From RGIG9608 sp045612365 (GTDB lineage Bacteria; Bacteroidota; Bacteroidia; Bacteroidales; Paludibacteraceae): 64,000 bases of DNA. A program made the position numbers and the translations under genes. Each line of letters opens with the position of its first letter. Within the stretch, counting starts at the first letter, position 1. Location of the stretch: NCBI GenBank assembly GCA_045612365.1, contig JAZKYY010000008.1, positions 1-64,000 on the forward strand. Reading direction: 5' to 3'. The notes beneath the pieces were generated by a model. That model was not told the origin of the DNA and made no database searches. It saw nothing but the letters and a program-made list of their open reading frames with translations. Below, piece by piece: positions 55,108-63,445 of this stretch.

Positions 55108-55620
55108 ATGAAATCAATGTTTAGAATCGCAGTTGTATTTTGTGCTATAATGCTTTTTGTTGGTTGTGCATCAAAAAAAGGAGCATATCAAGCAAATGAG
55201 GCACCAAAAGAGATAATCAAAGAGGTTGAAGTGATAAAAATAGATACCGTTGTCATCATCAAAACCGACACAATCATCAAAACCGAGTTTATTGAAAAAC
55301 ACGACACTATCTACATCGAAAAAGAGGTTGAAGAAAAAGTGAGAGAAGAAAAAATCACTTTGGCAGAAGGCGAAAAAAACCAAGAAACAATGACTAAAGC
55401 TTTTCATATTGTTATTGGAAGTTTCTCGAAAAAAGAAAATGCCGACAAGTTGCAAGCATCTTATCGCCCAGCCTACGAACCTACTATTGTAGTAAATGAG
55501 CAAGGAATGTTCCGCGTGTTGTTACTCTCGTTCGACGATTATGCTTCAGCAAAAAAAACGATACTAGAGATTTCAAAATCCATTCCTGCCGATTCTTGGA
55601 TATTAAGACAAAAGAAGTAG
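55108..55620 (+). CDS. SPOR-domain lipoprotein
   Basis: 170 residues: lipobox (MLFVGCASKKG), a highly charged beta-rich spacer with repeated IDTVVIIKTDTIIKTEFIEKHDTI motif and coiled coil, and a C-terminal SPOR domain (AFHIVIGSFSKKENADKLQASYRP... FRVLLLSFDDYASAKKTI). SPOR domains bind denuded glycan strands at division sites, so this may be a septal outer-membrane protein. Confidence 0.88.
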   Translation: MKSMFRIAVVFCAIMLFVGCASKKGAYQANEAPKEIIKEVEVIKIDTVVIIKTDTIIKTEFIEKHDTIYIEKEVEEKVREEKITLAEGEKNQETMTKAFHIVIGSFSKKENADKLQASYRPAYEPTIVVNEQGMFRVLLLSFDDYASAKKTILEISKSIPADSWILRQKK

Positions 55621-55629
55621 AATACTGCT

Positions 55630-56547
55630 TTGAGCAATCAATTTAAACTTACCGTTTTAGGTTCTGGATCTGCACTTCCTAAAAAAGATCGATTTCAGTC
55701 GGCGCATCTTTTGGAGGTTCACAACAAATTATTTTTAATTGACTGTGGCGAGGGAATGCAAATCAAGGCTTTTCAGACAAAATGTAGCCTCAATCGTTTG
55801 GGGCACATTTTCATTTCGCACCTTCATGCCGACCATTGCCTAGGACTAGTTGGGCTCATATCATCGCTTGGAATGACCGGGCATCGCACCAACATCGAAA
55901 TACATTCAGCTCCAGAACTAGAAAAATTACTGAAACCTCAATTAGATTTCTTCTGTCAGGACTTAGGGTTTGAGATTATTTTTCACCCCTTCAATCCAAG
56001 AAAAAAGGAGATAATTTTTGAAGATAGAACTCTGACGGTAAGAACTTTGCCTTTGAAACATAGAGTACCAACATGTGGGTTTATTTTTGAAGAAAAACCT
56101 AAAGAGAGACATCTCATTCCAGAAATGATTGAGGCATCCAACATCCCAATCAAAGAACTTCCTTTGATAAAAAAAGGAGGCGATTTCATTACAGAAGATG
56201 GCGAAATCATTGAAAACAAGAAACTCACAAGAGATCCTTCGCCTTCGAAAAAGTTCGTTTACTGCTCCGACACACTTTTTCTTCCTAAAATAGTATCGGA
56301 CATAGAGAATGCCGATTGCCTTTTTCACGAAGCCACATTCTCAGAAGAAGAAGTTTTGAGGGCAAAAAAAACCTATCATTCAACAGCCAAACAAGCAGCA
56401 ACAATTGCACTTAACAGCAATGCCAAAAAGTTGGTTATTGGACATTTTTCGAGCCGATATCCCAGTGTAGAAAAAATTATTGACGAGGCAAGAAGCGTTT
56501 TCCCGGAGACAATTGCGGCAAAGGATGGTCTTCAGATTTATTTCTAA
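55630..56547 (+). CDS. rnz: ribonuclease Z
   Basis: 305 residues of the metallo-beta-lactamase fold: LGSGSALPKKDRFQSAHLLE, LIDCGEGMQIKAF, SHLHADHCLGL (zinc motif), HEATFSEEE, and HFSSRY. It cuts 3' trailers from tRNA precursors that lack CCA, such as the tRNA-Lys just upstream. Start is TTG at 55630, 9 nt after the SPOR gene. Confidence 0.95.
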   Translation: MSNQFKLTVLGSGSALPKKDRFQSAHLLEVHNKLFLIDCGEGMQIKAFQTKCSLNRLGHIFISHLHADHCLGLVGLISSLGMTGHRTNIEIHSAPELEKLLKPQLDFFCQDLGFEIIFHPFNPRKKEIIFEDRTLTVRTLPLKHRVPTCGFIFEEKPKERHLIPEMIEASNIPIKELPLIKKGGDFITEDGEIIENKKLTRDPSPSKKFVYCSDTLFLPKIVSDIENADCLFHEATFSEEEVLRAKKTYHSTAKQAATIALNSNAKKLVIGHFSSRYPSVEKIIDEARSVFPETIAAKDGLQIYF

Positions 56548-56551
56548 TTTT

Positions 56552-57574
56552 TTACTCTTTTGGCGAGTAGCGACGCCATTTTTCAATCAATGCTTGCATA
56601 TCATCGGGCAAATCGCTAGTAAATTGCATCCATTTGCCAGTAGTTGGATGCTCAAAACCTAGCGTCTTGGCATGCAACGCCTGACGCGGACACAAATCAA
56701 AACAGTTCTGTACAAATTGTTTGTATTTCGCAGTTCTTACTCCTTTCAGAATTTCATCTCCGCCATAGCGTTCGTCATTAAAAAGAGTATGACCAATATG
56801 CTTCATGTGCACACGTATCTGATGCGTTCTTCCAGTTTCCAATTTACATTGCACCAATGTTGCATAAGCAAAACGCTCCAACACTTTGTAATGAGTTACT
56901 GCATGTTTTGCATTCGGATTTTCGTTTTCATCGTAGATAGCAAAAGACATTCTAATTCGCTGATCACGAGCAATTGCTCCTGTGATTGTACCCTCATCTT
57001 CTTTTAACACACCCCAAACTAGTGCATTGTAAGTTCTTTCGGTTGTTTTATTAAAAAACTGCAACCCTAACTTAGTTTTTGCATCACTGTTTTTTGCAAT
57101 AATCAACAAACCGGACGTATCCTTATCTATCCGATGCACCAAACCCATTTTGGTATAATTCACATCAAGAGTATCTTCATCTTTCCAATGCCAAGCAAGC
57201 GCATGCAGAAGTGTATTGTCTCTATTGCCCACACCAGGATGAACAACCAAATTCGGCTGCTTATTGATGAGCAGAATATCTTCATCTTCATACACAACAT
57301 TAAGAGGAATTTCACGAGGAACAACATCAAAATCTGTTTTAGGATGGTCAAGAATAATCGCAATATCGTCGTTAGGTTTAACTCGATAATTAGATTTTAC
57401 TGCAACCCCATTAACAAGAATAAAACCAGAATTTGCAGCTTCTTGAATCCGATTGCGAGAAATATCGCTTAACCGATCAACCAAAAACTTATCGATACGA
57501 ATCGACGTCTGCCCCTTGTCAACTAACAAACGATGATGAATAAATTTATCGTCTAAAAAGTCTAATTCTTCCAT
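56552..57574 (-). CDS. rluD: RluD-family pseudouridine synthase
   Basis: 340 residues: S4 RNA-binding domain (IRIDKFLVDRLSDISRNRIQEA), then the catalytic domain with HRIDKDTSG, GRTHQIRVHM and YGG. It modifies 23S rRNA, with helix 69 (positions 1911/1915/1917) likely if the RluD assignment holds. 6 nt downstream of the PASTA gene. Confidence 0.92.
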   Translation of the reverse strand: MEELDFLDDKFIHHRLLVDKGQTSIRIDKFLVDRLSDISRNRIQEAANSGFILVNGVAVKSNYRVKPNDDIAIILDHPKTDFDVVPREIPLNVVYEDEDILLINKQPNLVVHPGVGNRDNTLLHALAWHWKDEDTLDVNYTKMGLVHRIDKDTSGLLIIAKNSDAKTKLGLQFFNKTTERTYNALVWGVLKEDEGTITGAIARDQRIRMSFAIYDENENPNAKHAVTHYKVLERFAYATLVQCKLETGRTHQIRVHMKHIGHTLFNDERYGGDEILKGVRTAKYKQFVQNCFDLCPRQALHAKTLGFEHPTTGKWMQFTSDLPDDMQALIEKWRRYSPKE

Positions 57575-57580
57575 AAAAAA

Positions 57581-58408
57581 TTAGAAAAACTCCTCCTCAT
57601 ACTCAGACTCCGGTTCTTCATATATCTTTTCGGAATCCATCGTCAACCATACATTAACTTGCTTTCCTTGCAGCTGACTTACATTTGCTTCCGGCGACTG
57701 CTGGTATATCTTATATAACCTCTCCTCTTCTGGCGTAATAGGCTCATTCCCATCATAATGAACATTACCAAGCGCAAATCCACTCGAAGAGAGAAGCATT
57801 TGAGCTTGCTGGAGTGTTAGACGTTGCAAAAGCGGAATAGGAACACTTTCCAAATTGCCATTCTTTCCCACAACTAAAATAAGGCTAGCTCCATCGACCA
57901 ACGGAGTTCCAGCAGCTACCTCTTTTTCATTATAAAGAACCGAACAAATCAATCCATCGTACTCCGAAGGTTGGTAAATAACCTCGCTCACCATAAAACC
58001 TAAAGATTCAAGCACAGTCTTTCCCTGACGAAACGAAACATCGCTCAAATCTGGCAAAGAAACTGTTTTTGCAATTTTTGAGTTAATGGTAAAATATATC
58101 CTCCTATCTTTTTTTACCAACGATCCTTTTTGAGGATTTTGTTCTAGAATTTCTCCAGGACGTTTACCTTTGACATAAGTAGAATCTATCAAAACGCCAA
58201 CAAGCCCACGTTCTTTCAAAACAACATTGGCTTCTTCTTTATATAATCCAGTTAAATCAGGAACCTCTATTTCTTCTCCATGTCTGGTAGCAAAGCGTAA
58301 GGAAATAAGAGTTACCAAAAGCACAAATAACATTATCAAAAAAGCAACTCCTATATTCTTCCAAAAGAATCCCGAGCAAAGAAAATTCCATGTTTTTTTC
58401 CAATCCAT
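57581..58408 (-). CDS. membrane-anchored protein with three PASTA domains
   Basis: 275 residues: short cytoplasmic tail, one TM (about 19-37), then three PASTA repeats (VPDLTGLYKEEANVVLKERGL...; LPDLSDVSFRQGKTVLESLGF...; IPLLQRLTLQQAQMLLSSSGF...) and an acidic C-terminus. No kinase domain, unlike firmicute PASTA proteins. PASTA units bind peptidoglycan. The PASTA-then-rluD order is usual in this phylum. Confidence 0.9.
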   Translation of the reverse strand: MDWKKTWNFLCSGFFWKNIGVAFLIMLFVLLVTLISLRFATRHGEEIEVPDLTGLYKEEANVVLKERGLVGVLIDSTYVKGKRPGEILEQNPQKGSLVKKDRRIYFTINSKIAKTVSLPDLSDVSFRQGKTVLESLGFMVSEVIYQPSEYDGLICSVLYNEKEVAAGTPLVDGASLILVVGKNGNLESVPIPLLQRLTLQQAQMLLSSSGFALGNVHYDGNEPITPEEERLYKIYQQSPEANVSQLQGKQVNVWLTMDSEKIYEEPESEYEEEFF

Positions 58409-58469
58409 AGATGCAATATTTTATTTCTCAAAATTACATTTTTTTTCGAAAAAAAAACTGATAATAAAA

Positions 58470-58493
58470 AAAGTAAAGGTTAACCTTTACTTT
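58470..58493. terminator. terminator of rpmH (palindromic)
   Basis: Perfect 24-bp palindrome centred on GGTTAACC with A/T-rich flanks. Confidence 0.8.
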
Positions 58494-58522
58494 CTTATAT
58501 TCAAAAAAAGAAACTTCTGATC

Positions 58523-58684
58523 TTATCTAGCGTTTTTGCAATACTCGTCAGAAACTGTTAGTTTTTTTCTTCCATGAGCACGACGTTTTGCCAACACACG
58601 TCTACCATTAGCAGTTGACATTCTTTCTCTAAATCCGTGTTTATTTATTCTTTTTTTGTTCGAAGGTTGAAATGTTCTTTTCAT
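58523..58684 (-). CDS. rpmH: 50S ribosomal protein L34
   Basis: 53 residues from ATG at 58684 to TAA at 58525-58523, beginning MKRTFQPSNKKRINKHGFRERM and containing GRRVLAKRRAHGRKKL, the L34 signature. A Bacteroidota-type promoter lies upstream (58761-58732). Confidence 0.98.
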   Translation of the reverse strand: MKRTFQPSNKKRINKHGFRERMSTANGRRVLAKRRAHGRKKLTVSDEYCKNAR

Positions 58685-58731
58685 GACACTATATTTATTT
58701 TAATTAATTTTTCCTCTAATTTCGGGGAGTG

Positions 58732-58761
58732 CAAAGATAGTTATTTTTTTTGTTTCACCAA
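58732..58761 (-). promoter_or_regulatory. promoter of rpmH
   Basis: Leftward TTG (58761-58759), 19 nt, TATCTTTG (58739-58732), 48 nt before the start. Confidence 0.65.
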
Positions 58762-58831
58762 TACATTTGAGAAAAAGGAAACAGTTTTTGAAAAACTATT
58801 TTTTTATTTTTCAAGTATCCACTTTTTCCTA

Positions 58832-58839
58832 TACTTTTG
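58832..58839 (+). promoter_or_regulatory. -7 box of phoH
   Basis: TACTTTTG at 58832-58839; no clear -33 box. Confidence 0.45.
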
Positions 58840-58885
58840 CGAAAACAAAAGTGTAATTTCCTTTATTTTAATTCAAGAATAAATT

Positions 58886-59842
58886 TTGGCAGAAGATAAT
58901 TTGATAGAAAAAGAATTTAAGTTGGATAGTAACTTAAATCAAACGTTGTTTTATGGGGTGAACAACAAGAACTTGTGTTTGCTCAAGAATCTGAACCCTA
59001 GTTTGCAAATAGTTGCTAGAGGAAATAGCATAAAAATAAAAGGAGAGGAAAGCTTGGTTAATCAGTTTATTTCTAACGTAAAGAACATAGAAAATCACTG
59101 TTTGAGGAATAACACTTTAGAAGAATCTTTTTTAATTGAATTGGCCAAAAGCGTTAAAGACACCCCTTGTAAAACTGAAAAAAATCTTATTCTCTATGGA
59201 ATAAATGGACGGTCTATCGTAGCACGTACTCCCAATCAGCAAAAATTAGTTACTGCTTTTGAGAAAAACGATCTGCTTTTTGCCATTGGACCAGCAGGAA
59301 CAGGAAAAACTTATACCGCAATTGCTCTGGCCGTAAGAGCATTGAAAAATAAAGAAATAAGAAAAATTATTCTTAGTAGACCTGCAGTTGAAGCAGGAGA
59401 AAAACTTGGATTTCTTCCTGGCGACATGAAAGAAAAAATTGATCCTTACTTGCAACCTCTTTATGATGCACTCCAAGATTTGCTTCCTGCGGAAAAACTA
59501 AAAGAATTGATTGAACGTGGCATTATACAAATTGCTCCATTAGCTTTTATGCGAGGACGAACCCTGAGCGATGCAGTTGTTATTCTTGATGAGGCACAAA
59601 ACACCTCTGTTCATCAAATAAAAATGTTTTTGACTAGAATGGGGCTAAATTCAAAAATGATTGTAACTGGAGACATGACTCAAATAGACTTGCCTTCATC
59701 ACAAAAGTCAGGATTAAAAGATGCGCTCGAAGTTCTTCAGAATATAAAAGGGATTGAAAAAATTGAATTTGGGCAACAAGATATCATTCGACACAAACTA
59801 GTTCAACGTATTGTTGAAGCTTATGAAAAAAGAGAGGCATAA
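58886..59842 (+). CDS. phoH: PhoH-family ATPase
   Basis: 318 residues: KH-like N-terminal part, Walker A GPAGTGKT at 135-142, RPAVEAGEKLGFLPGD, Walker B VVILDEAQN and GDMTQIDLP. Members are RNA-linked ATPases with roles in ribosome or RNA metabolism. TTG start at 58886; no upstream ATG in frame. The stop lies within the terminator hairpin loop. Confidence 0.94.
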   Translation: MAEDNLIEKEFKLDSNLNQTLFYGVNNKNLCLLKNLNPSLQIVARGNSIKIKGEESLVNQFISNVKNIENHCLRNNTLEESFLIELAKSVKDTPCKTEKNLILYGINGRSIVARTPNQQKLVTAFEKNDLLFAIGPAGTGKTYTAIALAVRALKNKEIRKIILSRPAVEAGEKLGFLPGDMKEKIDPYLQPLYDALQDLLPAEKLKELIERGIIQIAPLAFMRGRTLSDAVVILDEAQNTSVHQIKMFLTRMGLNSKMIVTGDMTQIDLPSSQKSGLKDALEVLQNIKGIEKIEFGQQDIIRHKLVQRIVEAYEKREA

Positions 59843-59855
59843 ACCTCTCTTTTTT
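59826..59855. terminator. terminator shared by phoH and the symporter gene
   Basis: AAAAAAGAGAGG (59826-59837) pairs with CCTCTCTTTTTT (59844-59855); the phoH stop codon is in the loop. Confidence 0.88.
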
Positions 59856-59856
59856 C

Positions 59857-62496
59857 TTACTTATCCAAATGCCTCCATGTCAATCCCGCTGTGGATTTAT
59901 TGTTTTTATGTAACAAACTAACTACAAAACCTACAACAATAGAAACTACCATTCCGATAAATCCATAAAGCAACAAATTAAGGTTTGTGAAGTATTTTAC
60001 TGCAAAAACAGTAAGTATTCCACAAACAAATCCTATCAATGCCGAACGTGCATTAATGCGAGGGAGAAATATTCCTATCACAAACAATCCACCCAATCCA
60101 CTCGACAACAAGCCCAAAATTTCTTGGAAAAAGTCAAGTAATGAATAAATGTTCCAAGTGGCCATTAAAACAGCTATAACAACTCCTATTAAGCCCGATA
60201 AAACACAAGTCCAACGAGCAACTTTGAGCATTTTTTCGTCGGATACGTTTTTCGACAATTTTTTATAAAAATCAACTGAAAACGCAGTGGCAACCGAGTT
60301 GATATTTGACGATATAGTTGACATTGTTGCTGCAAAAATTGCAGCAATTAGCAATCCCGCTACTCCTGCAGGCAACTGACTCATCATAAAGAATGGGAAA
60401 ATAGTATCTGTTTTTGCCATAGTTACATCAAGCTCCATCGGATGTGTTTTGTAGAACGTATAAAGTCCTGCACCGATAGCAAAAAATGCAACCGAAGCAA
60501 ACACACTCATCAAACCATTCATAAGAATACTTTGTGAAGCGCTTTTTTCGTCCTTAGTCGTCAAATAACGTTGTATAACTGTCTGATCCGATGTGTATGA
60601 AATCAAATTATTAGCAATTCCTCCTAAAATCACTACCCAAAAAGTGGCTTTTGTAAAGTCTAAACTCCAATCCACCAAACGCAATTTATCATCAGCAAGA
60701 GCTATTTCTGTAAATCCACCCCATCCTCCTTCTGTAGAAAAAATCAGGTATATAACAGCGAATACTGCTCCTCCCAACAAAATAAATCCTTGTACCACGT
60801 CGCCCCAAACAACAGCTTCAACTCCTCCCATTGTACAATAAATGATAGTAACAACTCCCATCAACACTATGCACAAATAAATATCAATTCCTGTTACAGC
60901 CGTAAGTGCCAACGACGGTAAATATAGCACCAACGCCATACGAGCTATCATAAAAACGATAAACAAAGCACTTGCCAACAAACGAGTAAGCGTATTGAAA
61001 CGAAGTTCGAGATACTCATAAGCACTCGTAATATTCAACCTACGGAAGAAAGGCAAATAGTATCTTATAACAGGAAAACTCACAAGCAAAATGGTTACCA
61101 ACATTGGATAATAAGTCCAATTTGTAGCAAAAGCTTTAGCAGGATAAGCCATATAAGTAATAGCACTAAGCATTGTAGCATAAATACTTATTCCGGCAGC
61201 CCACCAAGGAATTCTCCCTCCTCCTTTGAAAAAATCATCCCCTCCGCTTTCTTTCTTCATAAAATAAAAACCAAGAAGAAGCATACCTATTAAGTACAAG
61301 CCAAGTACCACCCAATTGGCTACTCCAAAATAACTTGAAGCACTAAACTCAATACTTGATACTTCCGAAGAACGAACTCCGGGCTTTGTTTCTCCATTTA
61401 TTACCACAAATTTATCTCCATAAGCCACCAATGCAGCACCAGCTCTCGACAGTTTTTCTGAATCTACAAATTCACTCCATACATTGGTTATAGTATTATA
61501 TATCAGCAATTTGTTATTAAACTGATACCATTGTACAGGTTGTCTCAAATAATTATCCGATTCAGTTTGCAATACCTCAGCCAATGAATCGTTTTCTTGA
61601 CATTGGGCCTCAGCCAACAAAGATGGTCTATTCAGCGCACGCTCAAAAATATCTTTGTTCACACCTCCAACAAACAAAACATGAGAGTTTCCTGACACAC
61701 AAGCATTTGCTCCAACCAAAGGATAAATTTCATCTATTTTTGTCCAAATCTTAGTTTTAGGATTGTAGCACAATGCATCTGTATACACAACAGCCTTTTG
61801 TTGAAGTGTTGCAGGAGAGAAACCTCCAAAAAGGTAAAAACATCGTTCGCCATCGGCATTACTTTGAACAACAGAAACTGGCTGAACACGAGCACCTCCT
61901 GAAAAAGGTTCTACTTCCGACCAAGCTTTTCCCAACAAAAGATCAAATAAGTTTATAGTGAACGTACGATTAGAAGATTCTCCACCCGATTGTCCTCCTG
62001 ACACATAGATAACATCTCCACCAAAAGCAGCAGTCATATTATCAAGTGCAATGGGCAACGATTGGAGTTCTTTTACCGCAACCTCTCCTTCGACATACTC
62101 CACCAACCAAACTTGCGAAAGACTCTTCTCTCCATCGTTACCGCCAATACAAACGATTCCTTTCGGAGTAGAAACACTTGCTCCATAAGCCACTTTAGAA
62201 GGGAAAGTTCCTTTTTCCTCCCAATTGGATTTTTCGGAAAACGGATCTTGAAGAACAAAAATCTTGTCATAAAATACTTTTTCTCCACCATCTGCAGCCG
62301 CAATATTTGGAAAGTTACAGCCTCCTATCACCACTAAAGCATCGTTGCTCACACCTGCAAAAGGAGCCGAAACTCCCTCTTTGCAACCAACAGAAAGAGC
62401 CGACAATGACTTCAAAGCCACCTCATTGTACGGCTCTGCAAACGTCACACTTGCTACAAAAAGAAAGAGCAATATGCTCAAAAAAAACTTCTTCAT
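59857..62496 (-). CDS. NanM-like kelch (sialic-acid epimerase-type) domain fused to sodium:solute symporter
   Basis: 879 residues. Signal peptide (MKKFFLSILLFLFVASVTFA), then a six-bladed kelch region (about 30-375) with repeated GG/Y-x-x-GG motifs (VVIGGCNFPNIAAADGG, FGGDVIYVSGG, FYLFGG) of the cyclically permuted mutarotase type, and from about residue 390 a 13-14-helix SSS-family symporter (PWWAAGISIYATMLSAITYMAYPA, DQTVIQRYLTTKDEKSA, FAATMSTISSNINSVATAF). NanM-like domains convert alpha- to beta-sialic acid, and SSS members import it with Na+. The fusion would epimerise in the periplasm and deliver to the transporter. Sialic acid as substrate is inferred from the domain; no nan genes lie nearby. 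Confidence 0.88.
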   Translation of the reverse strand: MKKFFLSILLFLFVASVTFAEPYNEVALKSLSALSVGCKEGVSAPFAGVSNDALVVIGGCNFPNIAAADGGEKVFYDKIFVLQDPFSEKSNWEEKGTFPSKVAYGASVSTPKGIVCIGGNDGEKSLSQVWLVEYVEGEVAVKELQSLPIALDNMTAAFGGDVIYVSGGQSGGESSNRTFTINLFDLLLGKAWSEVEPFSGGARVQPVSVVQSNADGERCFYLFGGFSPATLQQKAVVYTDALCYNPKTKIWTKIDEIYPLVGANACVSGNSHVLFVGGVNKDIFERALNRPSLLAEAQCQENDSLAEVLQTESDNYLRQPVQWYQFNNKLLIYNTITNVWSEFVDSEKLSRAGAALVAYGDKFVVINGETKPGVRSSEVSSIEFSASSYFGVANWVVLGLYLIGMLLLGFYFMKKESGGDDFFKGGGRIPWWAAGISIYATMLSAITYMAYPAKAFATNWTYYPMLVTILLVSFPVIRYYLPFFRRLNITSAYEYLELRFNTLTRLLASALFIVFMIARMALVLYLPSLALTAVTGIDIYLCIVLMGVVTIIYCTMGGVEAVVWGDVVQGFILLGGAVFAVIYLIFSTEGGWGGFTEIALADDKLRLVDWSLDFTKATFWVVILGGIANNLISYTSDQTVIQRYLTTKDEKSASQSILMNGLMSVFASVAFFAIGAGLYTFYKTHPMELDVTMAKTDTIFPFFMMSQLPAGVAGLLIAAIFAATMSTISSNINSVATAFSVDFYKKLSKNVSDEKMLKVARWTCVLSGLIGVVIAVLMATWNIYSLLDFFQEILGLLSSGLGGLFVIGIFLPRINARSALIGFVCGILTVFAVKYFTNLNLLLYGFIGMVVSIVVGFVVSLLHKNNKSTAGLTWRHLDK

Positions 62497-62507
62497 ATTA
62501 TAATTTC

Positions 62508-63428
62508 TTAAAACATTGACAAATAACGTTCTCCTGTATCAGGAAGGATAACTACCAAACATTTTCCCTTATTTTCTAAACGCTTAGCAACTTTGATAGT
62601 AGCCGAAAGTGCTGCTCCTGAAGATATTCCAACAAGTAAACCTTCTTCTTTTGCCACTCTCTTAGCCATAGAAAAAGACTCCTCGTCTGACACGGTTACA
62701 ACTTCATCAACTAGAGTTGCGTCGTAATTTTTTGGGACAAAGCCAGCGCCAATGCCTTGAATCTTATGCAAACCTGCCTTCCCACCCGAAAGCACAGGAG
62801 ACTTTTCTGGTTCTACAGCAATAATCTTTATTGCTGGATTGTAAGTTTTTAGACGTTTTGCAGTGCCACAAAGTGTTCCTCCCGTACCTACACAAGCAAC
62901 CAAAACATCTACTTTTCCCACCGTATCTACCCAAATTTCATCAGCAGTTGTTGTTTCGTGAGCCAAAGGATTAGCAGCATTATCAAACTGCTGCAAAATA
63001 ACAGAACCTTTGATTTCTTCATTCAACTCTTTTGCCTTATCAATAGCTCCTTGCATACCTTTTTCTCCCGAAGTAAGTACTAGTTCTGCACCAAGATGCT
63101 TTAGCAACTTTTGACGTTCAATGCTCATTGTTTCGGGCATAGTGAGTATCAGGCGGTAACCTTTTATTGACGCTATCCAAGCCAATCCTACCCCGGTATT
63201 TCCGCTTGTAGGTTCAATAATGACACCGCCAGAAGTCAAAACACCCTCTTTCTCTGCCACCTCTACCATTGACAAAGCCGCACGATCTTTTACACTTCCA
63301 CCCGGATTAAAACTCTCAAGTTTTGCCACAAGAGTAGCTTCAATTTGCTCACTCTGCTCTACATTCTTAAGTTCAAGAAGAGGAGTTCTACCAATTAGTT
63401 CTATGAGAGATTGATATATTTTTCCCAT
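62508..63428 (-). CDS. cysK: cysteine synthase
   Basis: 306 residues: LIGRTPLLELKN, PLP Lys in NPGGSVKDRAALSM, PTSGNTGVGLAW, GTGGTLCGTAKRL and GISSGAALSA. O-acetylserine sulfhydrylase fold. It is a full-length single enzyme with no CysE-adjacent gene. An upstream in-frame extension overlaps the plug gene and is rejected; ATG at 63428 gives the family's start. Confidence 0.95.
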   Translation of the reverse strand: MGKIYQSLIELIGRTPLLELKNVEQSEQIEATLVAKLESFNPGGSVKDRAALSMVEVAEKEGVLTSGGVIIEPTSGNTGVGLAWIASIKGYRLILTMPETMSIERQKLLKHLGAELVLTSGEKGMQGAIDKAKELNEEIKGSVILQQFDNAANPLAHETTTADEIWVDTVGKVDVLVACVGTGGTLCGTAKRLKTYNPAIKIIAVEPEKSPVLSGGKAGLHKIQGIGAGFVPKNYDATLVDEVVTVSDEESFSMAKRVAKEEGLLVGISSGAALSATIKVAKRLENKGKCLVVILPDTGERYLSMF

Positions 63429-63445
63429 TTTTTTCAATTTATCCT

